A stretch of 64,000 nt of DNA from Vitrella brassicaformis (lineage: Eukaryota > Sar > Vitrellaceae), in contig CDMY01000718.1 in NCBI GenBank assembly GCA_001179505.1, forward strand, positions 62,001-126,000, read 5' to 3'. Position 1 is the first letter of the stretch. The number at the start of each line of letters is the position of its first letter. Positions 1 to 11,700 of the stretch are shown here, one piece after another. Below the pieces are notes generated by a model. It searched no databases. It was not told the DNA's origin and was given only the letters and a program-made list of their open reading frames with translations. The position numbers and the translations under genes are program-made.

Positions 1-165
1 GCGGGCAGCAAGACGAATAAGGCTGCGACTCCACATCGTTGATGATGGAGGACCGTCCCTTCACAATACCCAACCGGTAAGACAGCAAATGACCTCACCT
101 TCAGGGTTTGGGTTGCAGGGTTTGGCTCGGGCTAAGCTTGCAGCTCTCCATCAAGAGGAGAAGTC

Positions 166-3100
166 ATGGCGCCTGGTGAAGGCACAGCAGCCGGCTCTGT
201 GCCGGGCTCTGCAAGAGGCTCCAAATTGTCTGGAGCGCCCTTCCACAACGTCGCCGAAATCAGGTCGCCGAGCAGTCAGCAGGGCAGCTTCTCGCCCCTC
301 AAGAAGGCAGCATCGCTGCTCAGGTCGAGCTTTGGTGGGGAGGCCTCACCCGGTGCCGGTGCTGATGCCTCCCCCGCCTCCATGGAGGAGCAGAGGAGGG
401 AGTGGCTGGGTGCGGCAAGGCGCGGCTCCAGCGGCCTGCCGCCAAACCTCGATGCCGGCCTGGGTGTCGACCCGCAGCAGGTGTTTGAGCGGCTCGGGAG
501 CGCCGCATCGCGGCTGTCTTCCCAACTGAGCCACCAGATGTCTCGGCTGAGCCGGCGGATGAGCTCACAGAGGGAGGGGCCGCCGGGGGAGGAAATGCGG
601 ATTGAGCCGCTGACCGGGATAGAGGAGGGGGAACAGGAGGAGGATGCGGGGTTTGGCCTGACGAGGCCGTCCGACAGGGATGACATGGTGTTGGTGAGGA
701 GGGCTTCGAATGTGGGGTGGCGTTACGTGAGCGCCAAGCGGTCGGTGGACCTCTTCTGGCTCGAGAAGATCCTCCTCATTTGGGATGCTGCTCAGGTAGG
801 TGTCCATCGATCGATGGATCTGACCTGAGGCTATCTCTCTCTCTGTCTCTGTGTCTCTCTCTGTCTGTCTGTCCGTCTGTCTGTCTGTCTCTTTGTGTCT
901 CTCTTTGTGAATGTGTGTCTCTGTGTGTGCATATCAGATATGGGGTTTGTGTTGGGTGATGTTTCAGCCTTACCTGCCTTATCAGTGGAACTACCGCACC
1001 AAGTTCTCCGTCTGGTTCAATATGGACATTGCCAACTCGGAGTTCAGACCGCTGCCGGGTGGGCTGGCCGGACAGACAAATCACACAACTACTGCTCGCA
1101 GCAGACGTGTCCTTGTCTCTTTGTCTATAGGTCACCGCCGAGTGAATGAGCTGACATTGAATAGATGGGAAAGGTGAGACACGAGAAACCTCATTGTTGG
1201 TCTGTTTGTGTCCCTATCTTTATGTGTCTCTGTGTACATGTGTCCAGGGTTGTGTACCTGTTCGTTTGGGCTGCATATCCTCTTGTTTTGCTCGGGCTGC
1301 GCCACCTGTATGTCAAGTCCAGGGTGAAGAGAGGCATTTACACACCTGGTGAGGGAACCAAGACAGCAAGGCAGACAGAGAGCAAACAGACACAGGGTCT
1401 TCTCTCTCGGTGCCTGTGTATGGGCGTGTCGGTGAATGAAGACATGAAGGCGAGCAGCGAGCGGTGGCTGCTGCTTGCCTGCATGATAACCTACACGTGG
1501 TTCCTCATGGGCACACTCCCAATCGTCTTCTGCCAAGTGTGCGACCTGCTCACCAACAGCCACACGAGACACAAACGATGGTTGGCTGGGTGTCTGGATT
1601 CTGCTGTGTGTCAGGACGATTGGGACGGGTGCGATCCGTGGTGGTATTTCATATTGAGGATGGTGCTTGGGGTGTACTGCGTCGGAATGGCCGTATGTGT
1701 GCCCGTGCTCGTCTTCAAACTCATTCACAGACAGATTGTGGCCGACGACAACGAAGCACACGAACGGTGGGCGAACGGCAGGCTGGCGATGAGACGTGGA
1801 CGCTGCTGTCTGTCTGTGCAGGTATCTTCGTTTGAAGGAGACAGAGTATCTGTTGGACCTGAACAGCCACTGGGACCACGGACACATCTGGCTCTTCTCA
1901 TCATACAAGCGAAGCCTCCTCAGGCACGCAACACAAACAAAGGACCAAAGACGGAAAGAAGCCTTCTTGCCGTGTGTGTGTGTGTGTGTGTGTGCAGGGT
2001 GTACCACCGCCCGATTTTGTTTGCCGTCAAGTTCATCATGGTGCTCGTGTACTCGTGTTTTCCGACGCTGTCTTTCATCCCGCAGAGCGAGCGGAACATG
2101 ACACAGGCGATGATCGTGTGCGTTGCCCTGTTGTTCGTCACGATACTCACATGGGTGCGCAAGCTCTACAGGTGACGGAATCTGAAATGAATAATGACCA
2201 CCACGCAATTCTGCGGTGTTTGTTCATTTTTGCTCCCGTGTGTGTGTCTGGATGCAGGTGTTACAGCACTTGGTTGCTGCAGCAGGCCTTCTTCTGGAAC
2301 ATGTGCGCCTACTCCCTCATCGCCGCCATCAAAACTGTCGAGGGATACAACTCCGTCTTCCTCGTCGACGCAACACGTAACAAGCATTCCATCCATCCCA
2401 AAACCGCACATGAATGCTATCTGCGCGTCTGGCAGTGTCGCTGATCCTGATCAGCATCCACATGGCCATCGGCATCTTCATTGGGGTAAGCTGTACAGAC
2501 ACACTCGTGGCAACGGCACGCAGCACATCCGCGCTGGTCTGTCTCTGCCTGCAGATAGTGCTGTTGATCTGTATGGGCCGCAGTGCCCTTCGCGGCCTCT
2601 GGCCCGTCACACTCGAAGATGCGGACGAGATCGCCATGGGTGAGACATGGAAGGGGCTGATGAAGCCAGCACTCACTGTGGAAGGCGCCTGTCTGTGTGT
2701 TTGTCGCCTGGTCAGAGCACGAAGACGTTGTGCACGACCTGCAGCTGGCAAAGAGGATGCTCGAAGAGGTCAGACACCCACGTACAAGGGGAGACATGCA
2801 GGAACGATGTGGCTTGGAATGTGTGTTTTGCAGTATGGCGTGACCAACCGTCGCTACATCCCCGTCGACAGGGTGCAGGCGATGATGCAGAACCTCGAGT
2901 ACCACCTTAACGCCACCAGGAAATACGACCAGTGAGGAGAAACAAGGACTGGACATGGCGACAGCATACACTCATGTGTGCGTGCGTAAAATCAGTCCAT
3001 TCCACTGGACCGTGGTTGACGTGCTCGAGGACATCACCGACCTCTACGCCGAAGTCAAAGCGGTGAGCGACCAGCCAAACACAGGAAGACCCGAAATTAG

Positions 3101-4031
3101 CTGGGCGGCGGGGCTGTGTGCGTCGGCCAGATGTCCTACTTGCCGCATCCAGCACTCGAGGGAGTCCTCATCCCTGTAAGAAAGGACAATGTGGCGTCAG
3201 CCTGATGGTTAATGGCTGATTGGATTTGTGTTGTCATTTCAGCTCCAGAAAGCTCTGCGGGCTCGCCGCCAGGAACTGGTGCTCATGAACCCGAAGAAGA
3301 GAAGAATTCTTCTCAAGCTGGGTGAAAGACCTACACACATTGCCTGTCGTCTGTCTCTCATTCTTTCTGCCTGTCCGTTCTTAGTTGCCCTTCGCGCCCT
3401 GTGTGGCAAATATCTGACGGAATTTGACGTGGCGCCACTCGACGGTGAGACCAGAAGACGTGGCTCTCTCGGTCTGCTGACAGTGTCATTCCCTTGTGTA
3501 GATCGGTACGCGTTGCCGTCCGGGGAGACACCCGACTACCTCAGCCTGCCGCTGATCGGTGTGACGACACCCAAAATGGGCAACAGGAAGTCACTGCTCC
3601 TTTCCTTAGGACAGCAGGACGAGGCACAACAAAGGTGACCATCACCCACAGCAGCACACCGAGGCATCATGCGTGTCACCCTCTCTCTCTTGCGTCGCGC
3701 CCTCAGGTTACTTGACCCCTCTGCACAGCTGCTGCCCGAAGGCCCTGACGTATCGCCAGACATATCCCCGACGCGTATCGGCCGGCCATCGGACGAGGAG
3801 GAAGACCATGCGGAGGTGGAGCCGGAAAATGCCGATCTGTTGGGGGAGCAGGCAGACGATGAAGCGGGGTATGAGGGGGAAGAGGAAGAGGAAGAAGAAT
3901 ACGACTACGGTGAGGGCGATGAGGAAGAGGAAGAGGAGGCAGAAGAAGAGGAAGGGGAAGAAGAACAGCCCGATGAAGAGGAAGGCGAAGGCGAGCAGGA
4001 GGGGGGGCAAGAAGAAGACGACAATGATTGA
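166..4031 (+). CDS. Multi-exon polytopic membrane protein with acidic C-terminal tail, function unknown
   Basis: I do not recognise the family. The ATG at 166 opens about 200 residues rich in Ser, Gly and Arg (probably disordered). Short exons follow, broken by GT/CT-rich introns near 796-965, 1060-1250, 1355-1440, 1920-1996, 2172-2256, 2487-2555, 2936-2999, 3064-3241 and others. Hydrophobic stretches near 1250-1310, 1465-1545, 1640-1735, 2020-2170, 2260-2340, 2430-2490 and 2555-2580 suggest seven or more membrane spans. Soluble exons follow (for example SPFHWTVVDVLEDITDLYAE near 3000). The last exon, from about 3710, ends in a run of nearly 70 residues dominated by Glu and Asp, with the stop at 4029-4031. 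The 3' exons join in phase. A TRP-like or other eukaryotic multi-pass family is possible, but no signature residue supports any one. The 336-residue open frame at 1165-2175 reads through introns and is not the true product. Confidence 0.7.
836..905 (+). repeat. CT/GTCT microsatellite inside the first intron
   Basis: A run of ctct, gtct and ctgt units fills the first intron of the membrane-protein gene. Similar pyrimidine- and GT-rich runs recur in introns across the window. Confidence 0.9.
1971..1996 (+). repeat. (GT)n run abutting a 3' splice site
   Basis: About 12 GT units run directly into the cag acceptor of an intron in the membrane-protein gene. The same arrangement occurs at 7287-7311, 20083-20107 and 26335-26357. 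Confidence 0.9.
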
Positions 4032-4845
4032 TTGATGGGTACTTTTTGAAGACAGGCGTGTGTGTGCATTTTTCAAAGCCTTTCTTCATGTCAGATGCAG
4101 GGGGATTGCACTGTCTTACCATGCATGCATTCATTCCATGCATGACGTCTACCTATCCCTCAATTCCAGCCAGCCAGCCAGCCAGCCACTACAGTAAGTA
4201 CTCACTCACGCACTCATACAAGGCCGAGCACAACAAGCAGTGCTTCGCCAACCATCGGTGGCCTGGTAGAGCAGATGGCCGATGCTGCGACACAGCGGGA
4301 TACGGCTGTGTCACTGCGCGGCCATCTGCATCACCGGCGCTCCGACGGACGCACACCGACACAAGGGCTCCATCCATCCATATGTAGCAATCAGCACAAC
4401 ACCATTCTCACAACCAAGTGTACGGTCCACATGCATCTCGCTCTTGTGCCCCCGCACACTGACTGTCATTTCCGCGCCGTCCACCATGCCGACAACGTAC
4501 CTTTAGTGACAAGCTTGTCAGCTTGGCACCGAATGTGCGGCCGAAGGCGATGGTGGATGGGAAGGAAACGCCTGTGTGTGCTAGGGGTCAGAGAGAGAGT
4601 AGCAACACAACCAAACCCTCCCCCCGGGGTGTCTCTGGGTGAAACAAACAGTTGCGCGAGCCGCCCTTCCAGGCCAAAAAACGCACCCACGCATCCATGC
4701 ACATCCAGCCGGCCAGACGTCAACAGCCGAGACATTCGTACGGATATCGTACAGACAGCCGAGCCCCACACAAGACAAGGCAGCCACGCCATCCAGCCAT
4801 CCATCCAGGCCTTCCCCCACTCGTGGTAGGGTCCATGTATTATCA
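4032..4845. other. Convergent intergenic stretch, no gene seen
   Basis: This lies between the stop of the + strand membrane-protein gene and the stop of the - strand mitochondrial gene. It holds short tandem repeats (ccag units near 4166-4187, catcc units near 4370 and 4795) and only shadow open frames. It probably carries the two 3' UTRs and terminators; no hairpin or AATAAA-type signal was convincing. Confidence 0.6.
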
Positions 4846-6220
4846 TCACGAGCCGACGGGTGGGTCTGGTCTGAGGTCCTCTGGGAGGTCCTCTGGCAGG
4901 ATGAACGTGAGCTCCTTGGGCTTGTGGAAGTCGGGGCAAACCTTGCTGAGATGCGGGTCCGTGTTGACCTACACACACACACACACACACACACACAGGG
5001 AGAGTGAGAGAGGATGCAATGCGTGGCGTGTTTCTGCTCTCAATGGGTGTCTGTCTTTGATACGTACGTTGGGTATTTCGAGTGAATTCTCGTAGATGAG
5101 CCCTCGCCAGCGGCGCGAACGGCGAGCCTCGAGCCACTGCATGTACCGATGGTGGTCTGACATACAGAAACACACGACATTCACACACACACAAAGAAAG
5201 AAGGAAACACATGACATCCTCCAGGAATGCAGCTAAGATGTCTTATACGTTGATCGGCCCACTGACCATAGCTCTGGCCGTACTGGATCCACCAGTAGTT
5301 CTCGAAATACTCGTCGGCATCGAGGCGCCCGTCGTTGGGCTCGCGCGCCTGCATCACGAACGCGATGACGATGGTGGGTCCGAATGTCTACACAGTACAT
5401 ACCGCACACACAACACACAACACAGGGGCGTTTGTCGGCACGATCGATCGGCCGGGCGTGCACCTCTCTGCCTGCCTGCCTGCCTGCCCGTTTGTCTGGC
5501 TGGCAAGTGTGCTGTATACTTACGTAAAAGACCCAGGAGCCCGTCCAGTACATGGAGCGCGAGTAGGCGAAGACGGCCGTCATGATAATCTTCCAGTCAT
5601 ACTTCTGCCACCAAAACGACAGGTCGAAATACGTCGTCAACTCATCTGTCGACACACACGACAAGCAGTTGGGATCTCTGTCTTTTCGACTCCCCTCCTT
5701 CAGGTACCTTACCTTCCGTCATGGAGTTGAGCCATCCACCATAGTTGAGGTTGGCCCCGTGGTGCTCACACCCGGTGTGCATCGGCTCATGAGGCTTGTA
5801 CGGACTGAGAAATTGATCACACAGACACAGACACAGACACAAGCACGGACAGGTGACCAGAGATCACGAGACACGCAGCAGCTCCGCCCTCTCTGCGTCG
5901 CTGTGCCCTTCACGTGGGGCCTCCCTGCCGGCCTGCCTGACGCCGCCCTGCAGCGCCTCCTTGCCTGTCGCTGCCTGATCTGCGTGGCGTGTTGTGGTCT
6001 GTCTGTCTGTGCTGACTCACTCCGAGAAGAAGGGGCATGACATGACGAGTTTGTCCATATCGAGTCCCTTCCAGGGCCGCAGACTATCTCGCACCTGCCC
6101 CGGCCAGCACTGCGTTGACTTCTGGGTGAACCTGTGGGACGTCACCGGCATGTTGCAGCCGTACCGTGGACTGAGCAGCAACGGCGACCCACGCCGCGCC
6201 ACACACCGGGCGAGCGTCAT
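4846..6220 (-). CDS. Mitochondrial inner-membrane-type protein of unknown family
   Basis: Read on the minus strand: exon 1 is 6220-6021, exon 2 is 5804-5713, then exons near 5645-5525, 5390-5268, 5160-5070 and 4970-4846, with the stop at 4848-4846. The checked junctions (exon 1/2 and 2/3) keep frame. The N-terminus (MTLARCVARRGSPLLLS) is basic and hydroxylated with no acidic residue, like a mitochondrial presequence. A Cys/His-containing segment follows (HEPMHTGCEHHGANLNYGGW). Next come aromatic-rich hydrophobic segments (WKIIMTAVFAYS, SWVFYTFGPTIVIAFVM) consistent with one or two membrane spans, a basic soluble segment (YMQWLEARRSRRWRG) and a Pro-rich tail. Size and shape suggest an accessory subunit of a respiratory complex, but I cannot name one. 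It is transcribed divergently from the ETF-alpha-like gene 126 bases away, which also looks mitochondrial. Confidence 0.7.
4971..4997 (+). repeat. (CA)n microsatellite in an intron
   Basis: About 12 CA units. On the coding (minus) strand this is a GT-rich tract just upstream of the last exon of the mitochondrial protein gene. Confidence 0.9.
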
Positions 6221-6346
6221 CGCGCCCGCCGATACCTGCTTTCCTTCTCCTCCTCCACTTCCCCTCAGCTCGCAAATGGTTTTACGGGGGAAGATTGGCG
6301 TCGACTGAAGTGAATTGTCAGCGTGCGGCCGCCTGCGTCTTCCGCC
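6221..6346. promoter_or_regulatory. 126-base divergent promoter between two mitochondrial genes
   Basis: Only 126 bases separate the two ATG codons (6220 on minus, 6347 on plus). Both promoters and both 5' UTRs must fit here or overlap the genes. I see no clear TATA element. Shared control of the two genes is inference. Confidence 0.45.
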
Positions 6347-7726
6347 ATGCTGATGCGCCTGGCTGCGGCCAGAAGGGTAAGCAAAACACACAGAAGCGAA
6401 GGCAGCGCACGAGGGGCGGGGAGGCAGATGCAGATCAGGCTTCGTTTCCACTTGTCTGTCTGTCTGTCCGCTCAGGCGTGTGCTGTTCAGCACGCCGGCC
6501 GTGGCGCGGTGCTGTGGCCGCCTCAACAAACAGCGGCCGGGCATCGATTTTTCAGTACGGTAGTGGTTGCTGAGCATGACACGAAGAAGCTGGTGCCCTC
6601 GACCCTCAGCGCCATCAGGGCCGCACTCGAAATGAAAGAGGGAGATGTAAGCCGAGAAGCCAGCCACACACAGAGGGAGGGAGGGAGGGAGGGAGGGAAG
6701 GGGCACACGCACGTAATTATTGGTCTGTGCGCTGGTTCGTTCAGACCCACGTGTTGGTGGCGGCTCAGCCTGGGATGGCGAGAACGGTGGCTGAGGATGC
6801 CAGCCGTGTGTCGGGCGTCAAGTCGGTCATCGTGTGTGAAGACAATATCTTCAGATACCAGAGACCAGGTAAGGAGGGAGAGAGGGAGAGAGGGAGGGAG
6901 GGAGGGAGGGAGAGGCGGCACACGCATGCACGCGGCTTGGCGAGAGATGTCTGTGGTATCTGCATGGGTGTGCCTGTGTGGTCAGACACCATGTACAAGC
7001 TCCTTCGCAAGATTCGCAAGAGCATGACCATCACCCACCTTGTGGGCAGGTCGGGCCAACCATCCCCACACACCTCATTCACAAACATGGCTTACAAGGC
7101 CTAGCTTCATTCACATGCAGCTGTCCCTTGTGTCTGTGTCTGTGTGTGTCCAGTGACTCCCCGGCAATGCTGGACATCATGCCGACGTGCGCCAAGAAGC
7201 TCAACGGCTACTACGAATACGCCATCACCAAATACGACAGAGAGGTCAGTCCGCCAATCACTTAGCGCAACGTGCCACGTGTTTATGTGTGTGTGTGTGT
7301 GTGTGTGTGTATGTCAGCAACTGACCAAGGACATCAAGCTGTATTTGGAGGATGCGTGGGAGTTCAAGTACAAGGACGACCCCGAGCTCCAGTGGATCCC
7401 CACCAAGCCAGTTGTCACCAAAGACATGATGCTCAACACCGAACCAAACATACTCCGGGTATGTAAAAAACCACCTAAACTAAGCCGCTCACACACACAT
7501 CAGAAGCACATCGCCCTTGCCTGTCGATCAGTGTCTGTCGGTTGACACGACGGCGTATGAGCCTGCGAGTATGGCCGGCAGCCCCGTGCCGGTTGAGAAG
7601 TTCAAGTCGCCCTTTGACCACGGGGAGCACAACAACCCCCACTGGTTTGGCGCCGACTGGCACGGATGGCTCGCCGGATACACACTCATGTCACTCGTCT
7701 GGTATATGAATAAACAAGCCGATTGA
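6347..7726 (+). CDS. ETF-alpha N-terminal-domain protein with a novel C-terminus and no FAD domain
   Basis: Seven exons (6347-6376, 6476-6646, 6745-6868, 6986-7049, 7154-7244, 7318-7458, 7532-7726) join in phase to give 271 residues. The first 35 or so are Arg/Ala-rich and lack acidic residues, like a mitochondrial presequence. Residues 37-150 follow electron transfer flavoprotein alpha, domain I: TVVVAEHDTKKLVPSTLSAI, then VLVAAQPGMARTVAEDASRV, VSGVKSVIVCEDN and ITHLVGSDSPAMLDIMPTCA. The family should continue with a FAD-binding domain carrying Gly-Gly-Arg-Gly; none is present. Instead about 110 residues of unknown type end in a probable membrane segment (GWLAGYTLMSLVWYMN). It is therefore unlikely to be a working electron carrier. 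A subunit or assembly role in an inner-membrane complex is an inference, supported by the head-to-head neighbour. Confidence 0.75.
6671..6700 (+). repeat. (GGGA)n repeat in an intron
   Basis: Tandem gaggg/ggga units lie in intron 2 of the ETF-alpha-like gene. A second similar run lies at 6880-6912 in intron 3. Confidence 0.9.
7287..7311 (+). repeat. (TG)n run before a 3' splice site
   Basis: TG units immediately precede the atgtcag acceptor of exon 6 of the ETF-alpha-like gene. Confidence 0.9.
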
Positions 7727-8776
7727 CGCACGCACGAGGCAGATGACGGAATATGGAATGTCTGTCTGCTCTGGTCTCTGCTTCGTTCAGGTGGTGTGGA
7801 GTTGGCTGATTGAGGTGTTTCCGTTCGGCTTGATTTGTGCCTGCCCGTCCCTGCTGCCGCTCGTGCAACTGACGAACAAATGGTCTATGAGAAGAGAGAG
7901 GGTGTTGGGTGTGCATGCGAGTGTAGAATATGCCGGCAGTTTGTGATCGATTTGCCTCAAGCTGTCAATCGAGGCTGTCCGTTGTTTGACGAATGGATCA
8001 GGGGAGGGGAGGGGAGGGGAGAGCTGTCTGTCTGTATGGTGCAGTCAGGGCAGTCGTATACATCAGATGATACATTCATTTGTTTCTTCGTTGTGCGTGT
8101 GTGAAGCCGTGCACGCCATGACTCACCCCGTCGCTCTATCTAGATGGTGCAGTGACTCCAACCGTATGTATGTGAATGAAGTCTTTCAACAAAGCCCGTA
8201 TTCAAACGATCAACTGTCCCACTCATCTTGATGAGTTATCTGACGCCCTTTCTTCTGACCCTTGCGGCAGCCCTTCACTCACGCCATGCTTAATCATGTC
8301 CCCACAAAGAAAAGTCCCCCTTCCGTGTCTGCGAACTGACGAAAAAGGCCTGCGGGGACATGTTCTTTTGGCAGGGAAGTGGGACAAGATGGCCTTCGTG
8401 CTGGGCAGCCGGGCTTGTGTGACGACCCAGACCGGCGCTCGTTGCGCTTGAGGCAGCTTCGTTTATGCGGTCCTTTGTTTGGTGTAGGGCTGAGACTCCT
8501 GATACTGTGAGCAGGAACAAATTGGAAAAGGGACTGGCATGTTCATACAAATCATTCAGAAACTCCGAGTCAGAAACCGCGAGACGGAGCACGCATCAGC
8601 TGTACAACATACAAAGTGACTGTACACACCAATGAATGCTACACGATCGATGTTCATTTCGCAGACAGTATACTACATTTCGCAATGGTTGTCACTGACT
8701 CATCCGCTTCCCCACGTGTGTCCCTCGGCTCCCTCGTAAGCCCAGCATAACCTGCTCACTGACCAACGAATGGCGG
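7727..8776. other. Convergent intergenic stretch, no gene seen
   Basis: About 1 kb lies between the 3' ends of the ETF-alpha-like gene (+) and the multi-cNBD gene (-). Open frames here are short and show no recognisable sequence. A gggga tandem run lies near 8003-8025. Probably 3' UTRs and spacer. Confidence 0.55.
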
Positions 8777-11700
8777 TCAGGGGGGACAGAGGAAGGAGTG
8801 AGGCCTTTGCGCGGACGCCCCACTTGGCTCAGGCGCTTCCGCCCCATGACGTCTCGCGGAAGTCGTTTCACTTCCGGAGCCTCCGGGGCGGACGGAGACA
8901 GCATATGTGCCAGGCTCTGTGCACACAGGGCAGCCGCCAGTCATGAATGCGATAAGCATGTCTCGTGTATTCGACTGACTTACATTGACAAATTCAATTG
9001 CGCTCGGTCGTGATGAGGACGTCGTCTTGCGAAGAGTGCCGGGAACCGGGGGCGCGACCTGAGACACAGAGACAAAGCCAATGACTGGTTTCTTCCCGCT
9101 ATCCACCGTGTCTTGCCCTTCGGCCACCGGCGGATTGGTCTGTTCTGTTGTCACAAGAGAGGCTGCTGCGTCCCTTGGGCCATCGTCATAGATATCGTGC
9201 TGCTCCTCGTGTTGAGACAACGTGCTGCTCCGTCGGCGCACGCTGCTTCTTCGCGAGTCGGCCCCGGCCCCTCCCTTGCCGCTACCCCCAGTGACCAATT
9301 CATTCATGGCCATTTGAAGGGCACCACGTGTGGGGTCGAGGACACCCTTGCCCTCTTTCCATCCGCTGCCCCTCCGACTGGTGACGACAGATTCGGCCAG
9401 CGAGCTGCCCTCAAGAGTGTGGACCGATAGCGTTGAGCCCCGCCGTTTTTCCTCTCCCTCACCCATGTCTCCTTCATCATCAATCTGGCCCTCGCCTTCG
9501 GTCAATGACGCCAATATGTCATGGTGCGGCTGCGAGTCAGAGAAGACGCTTAAGCGAAGGCCCAATGAGGCGCCTTGGGGGATGGGACCAATCGACGAGA
9601 TAGACGCGCGCCCCGTGTCTCCTTCCTCGGCAGCGTGTGTCGGAGCGGCCGCCGCAGGGAGGTCATGCACAGCCGAAAGAGTGACAGGGACAGGTGCTTC
9701 GGGCACTGGCTCCTCTATGCTGCTCGTGTGAGGGACCTCATCGGTTGTTCCCAGAGCGCGATTGAGGTCTTGCAATTCGATGATGTCCTGGAGCTCGTCA
9801 GTCTTCATACGCTCGAATCCCTCCAACTCGGTCTCAGCCCCAAAGTAGTAGGCCAGATCGAACAGCGCCCGACCCATTCTATTCTTCCTTGTACCGCCCC
9901 ATCCCCCGCCTCTCTTGCCGGTACGGATCACGCGAAGGATCATCTCAGGATGAGGCTGCAGCTGCTCGGACAGGCTTGCTGGTCTCTCGCCCATCTCCAC
10001 AGACTCGCCGGCTTTTGGCAGCTCAGTGGGAGCGCCGGTAGACTGTTGTTGCAGCAGACGCCCATATACGGTGTGCGCAGGAAGCCTCTTCGGCTGAGGG
10101 CCCCTCTTGCCTTTGCTGCCAGCTTTTGCCTCTTCATCGAACGGAAGGTCCTTCCATCCCTGCCGCAGCTGCTTCTGGCTCTCCAGCACGCGACGCAGGC
10201 CCGTGGGATTCTTGAGGAGCGGACACTCGAAAAGCGGCTTCCCCCACTCTCTCTTGCTGCCTTCGGTGCTGGTGTCGGACGTGGCGCCTTCTTCAGAACT
10301 TTCTCTTCCGCTCTCCCATCCGCGCGTGCGCCGCGATCTCCTTGCGGATGGAAGTGGCGAAACGGGGCACGACTGCGTCGTCGTTGGCATTCCATCGACT
10401 GGAGAACACACTCGTGTCGTCTGTTCGAGGGCGGTGTCCTTGGAAAGGTAATTGTTGAAGGTATAAGAGTCTCGGAATGCCAGGTTCTTGAAGCGTGCGA
10501 AGAGTTCAGTCGGCGAGAAATAGTCGCCTCCCACGTAGAGCTTCTGTTGAGGAATCGGCGGGGTGAAAGGGCGCCATACGTTCCCTCCTTCACCCAGATC
10601 CCGCCTCACTCTCTTGCCGCTCTTCTCGCCATACCGAGGCCTTGAATCAAGCCGCGTATTCCTCTTGCCAACAGTCACGTCGCCGTCCACTGTCATTCTC
10701 ACTGGCCGGTCCGCTTTGAGCTCACGATCGGCAATCCTCACGCCCTCCCTTTTAGCATCCTTCCGACCTCTGACCGAGACGCTGCCATTCACATCAGATC
10801 CCTTGATCGACTCCCGCTTAACCCGCGGTGTCTCTACGGTGTTCATCTGCTCTGGCACTGGAGACCGGGCGTCTTCAATGGGAAGCAGCGCTTGTAATGG
10901 CTGCGTGGGGGATGTCTTGTGCTCAGGCACGGTCGATGAGATGACGAGGCCTTGCAATGAAAGAAGCTGGTGTATCAGACGGCGAGGCTCTTCTTCAGGC
11001 GATATCCAGCTGAAGGACAAGTCAACGTTATGAGGACAGGTCCCCTGCACGTGTTCTTTGCCCTACTTTGTGTTGACAGAAGCCAGAAGCTGGAACTGCG
11101 GCGCATATCTGAGAGTCCGTTGCTTGTTCCGCAGGAAAGGAGACGTTGAGAGGCTCGGAGCTGCCTTCGGCGCTACGAGCCCCTTCCTGTCCTTGAGCAC
11201 GGTAGACGGCTCCTGGTTGATGACTGCAAGTGCTGCCTGCGGCGCATCGCCGGTCTGGACGGCCTTGGCGATGTGTGATGCCTCAGAGGTACGAATGATG
11301 ACGTCATTGCGGACAGCCTGCGAGACATGAGCAGACTCCGCGAACGTATTCTTGCTTCGTTGTTTCGATTGTTCACCTCGATTTGTTGCAGCCGCTCATG
11401 ATGCCATTCGACCTGTTTTGCATACAAATCGCGCAGGCCTTGGCCAAACACAAAAAGGTCAGAGACAACGGACACAACGACGTGAGCGGCTTGTCGATCC
11501 CGTTGTTGCCTGCTGCTACCTCGCTGCACAGCCCCCGGCAGCCGTGTGTTGGCATCTAGCTTGGTGACCGTCCATACATCCAGACGATTGGATGACACGA
11601 TCACCGACAAAGGCTGCACAGACGCACATACGACAAGACGTGTACGTTGATGAAGTCGGTGAAGTTTCAAATATGTGACCTCGGCTTTCCCAGTGAGGAC

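Noticed and set aside
1165-2175. A single 336-residue + strand open frame
   Set aside because: It reads through GT-rich introns (for example 1971-1996) with typical GT-AG borders; only parts are exon sequence.
166-4031. Phosphate exporter of the SPX-EXS type
   Set aside because: The membrane segments were suggestive, but neither an SPX motif nor the EXS signature could be found.
7727-8776. Extra exons or a small gene after the ETF-alpha-like gene
   Set aside because: No frame with recognisable protein or a convincing exon chain was found.
9575-10645. A 356-residue + strand open frame
   Set aside because: It lies opposite the last large exon of the multi-cNBD gene; its composition is that of an antisense shadow.
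11006-11064. A 22-base intron in the multi-cNBD gene
   Set aside because: A donor-acceptor pair 22 bases apart first seemed to keep frame, but taking the donor at its true G shows that a normal 57-base intron fits in phase and the 22-base one does not.
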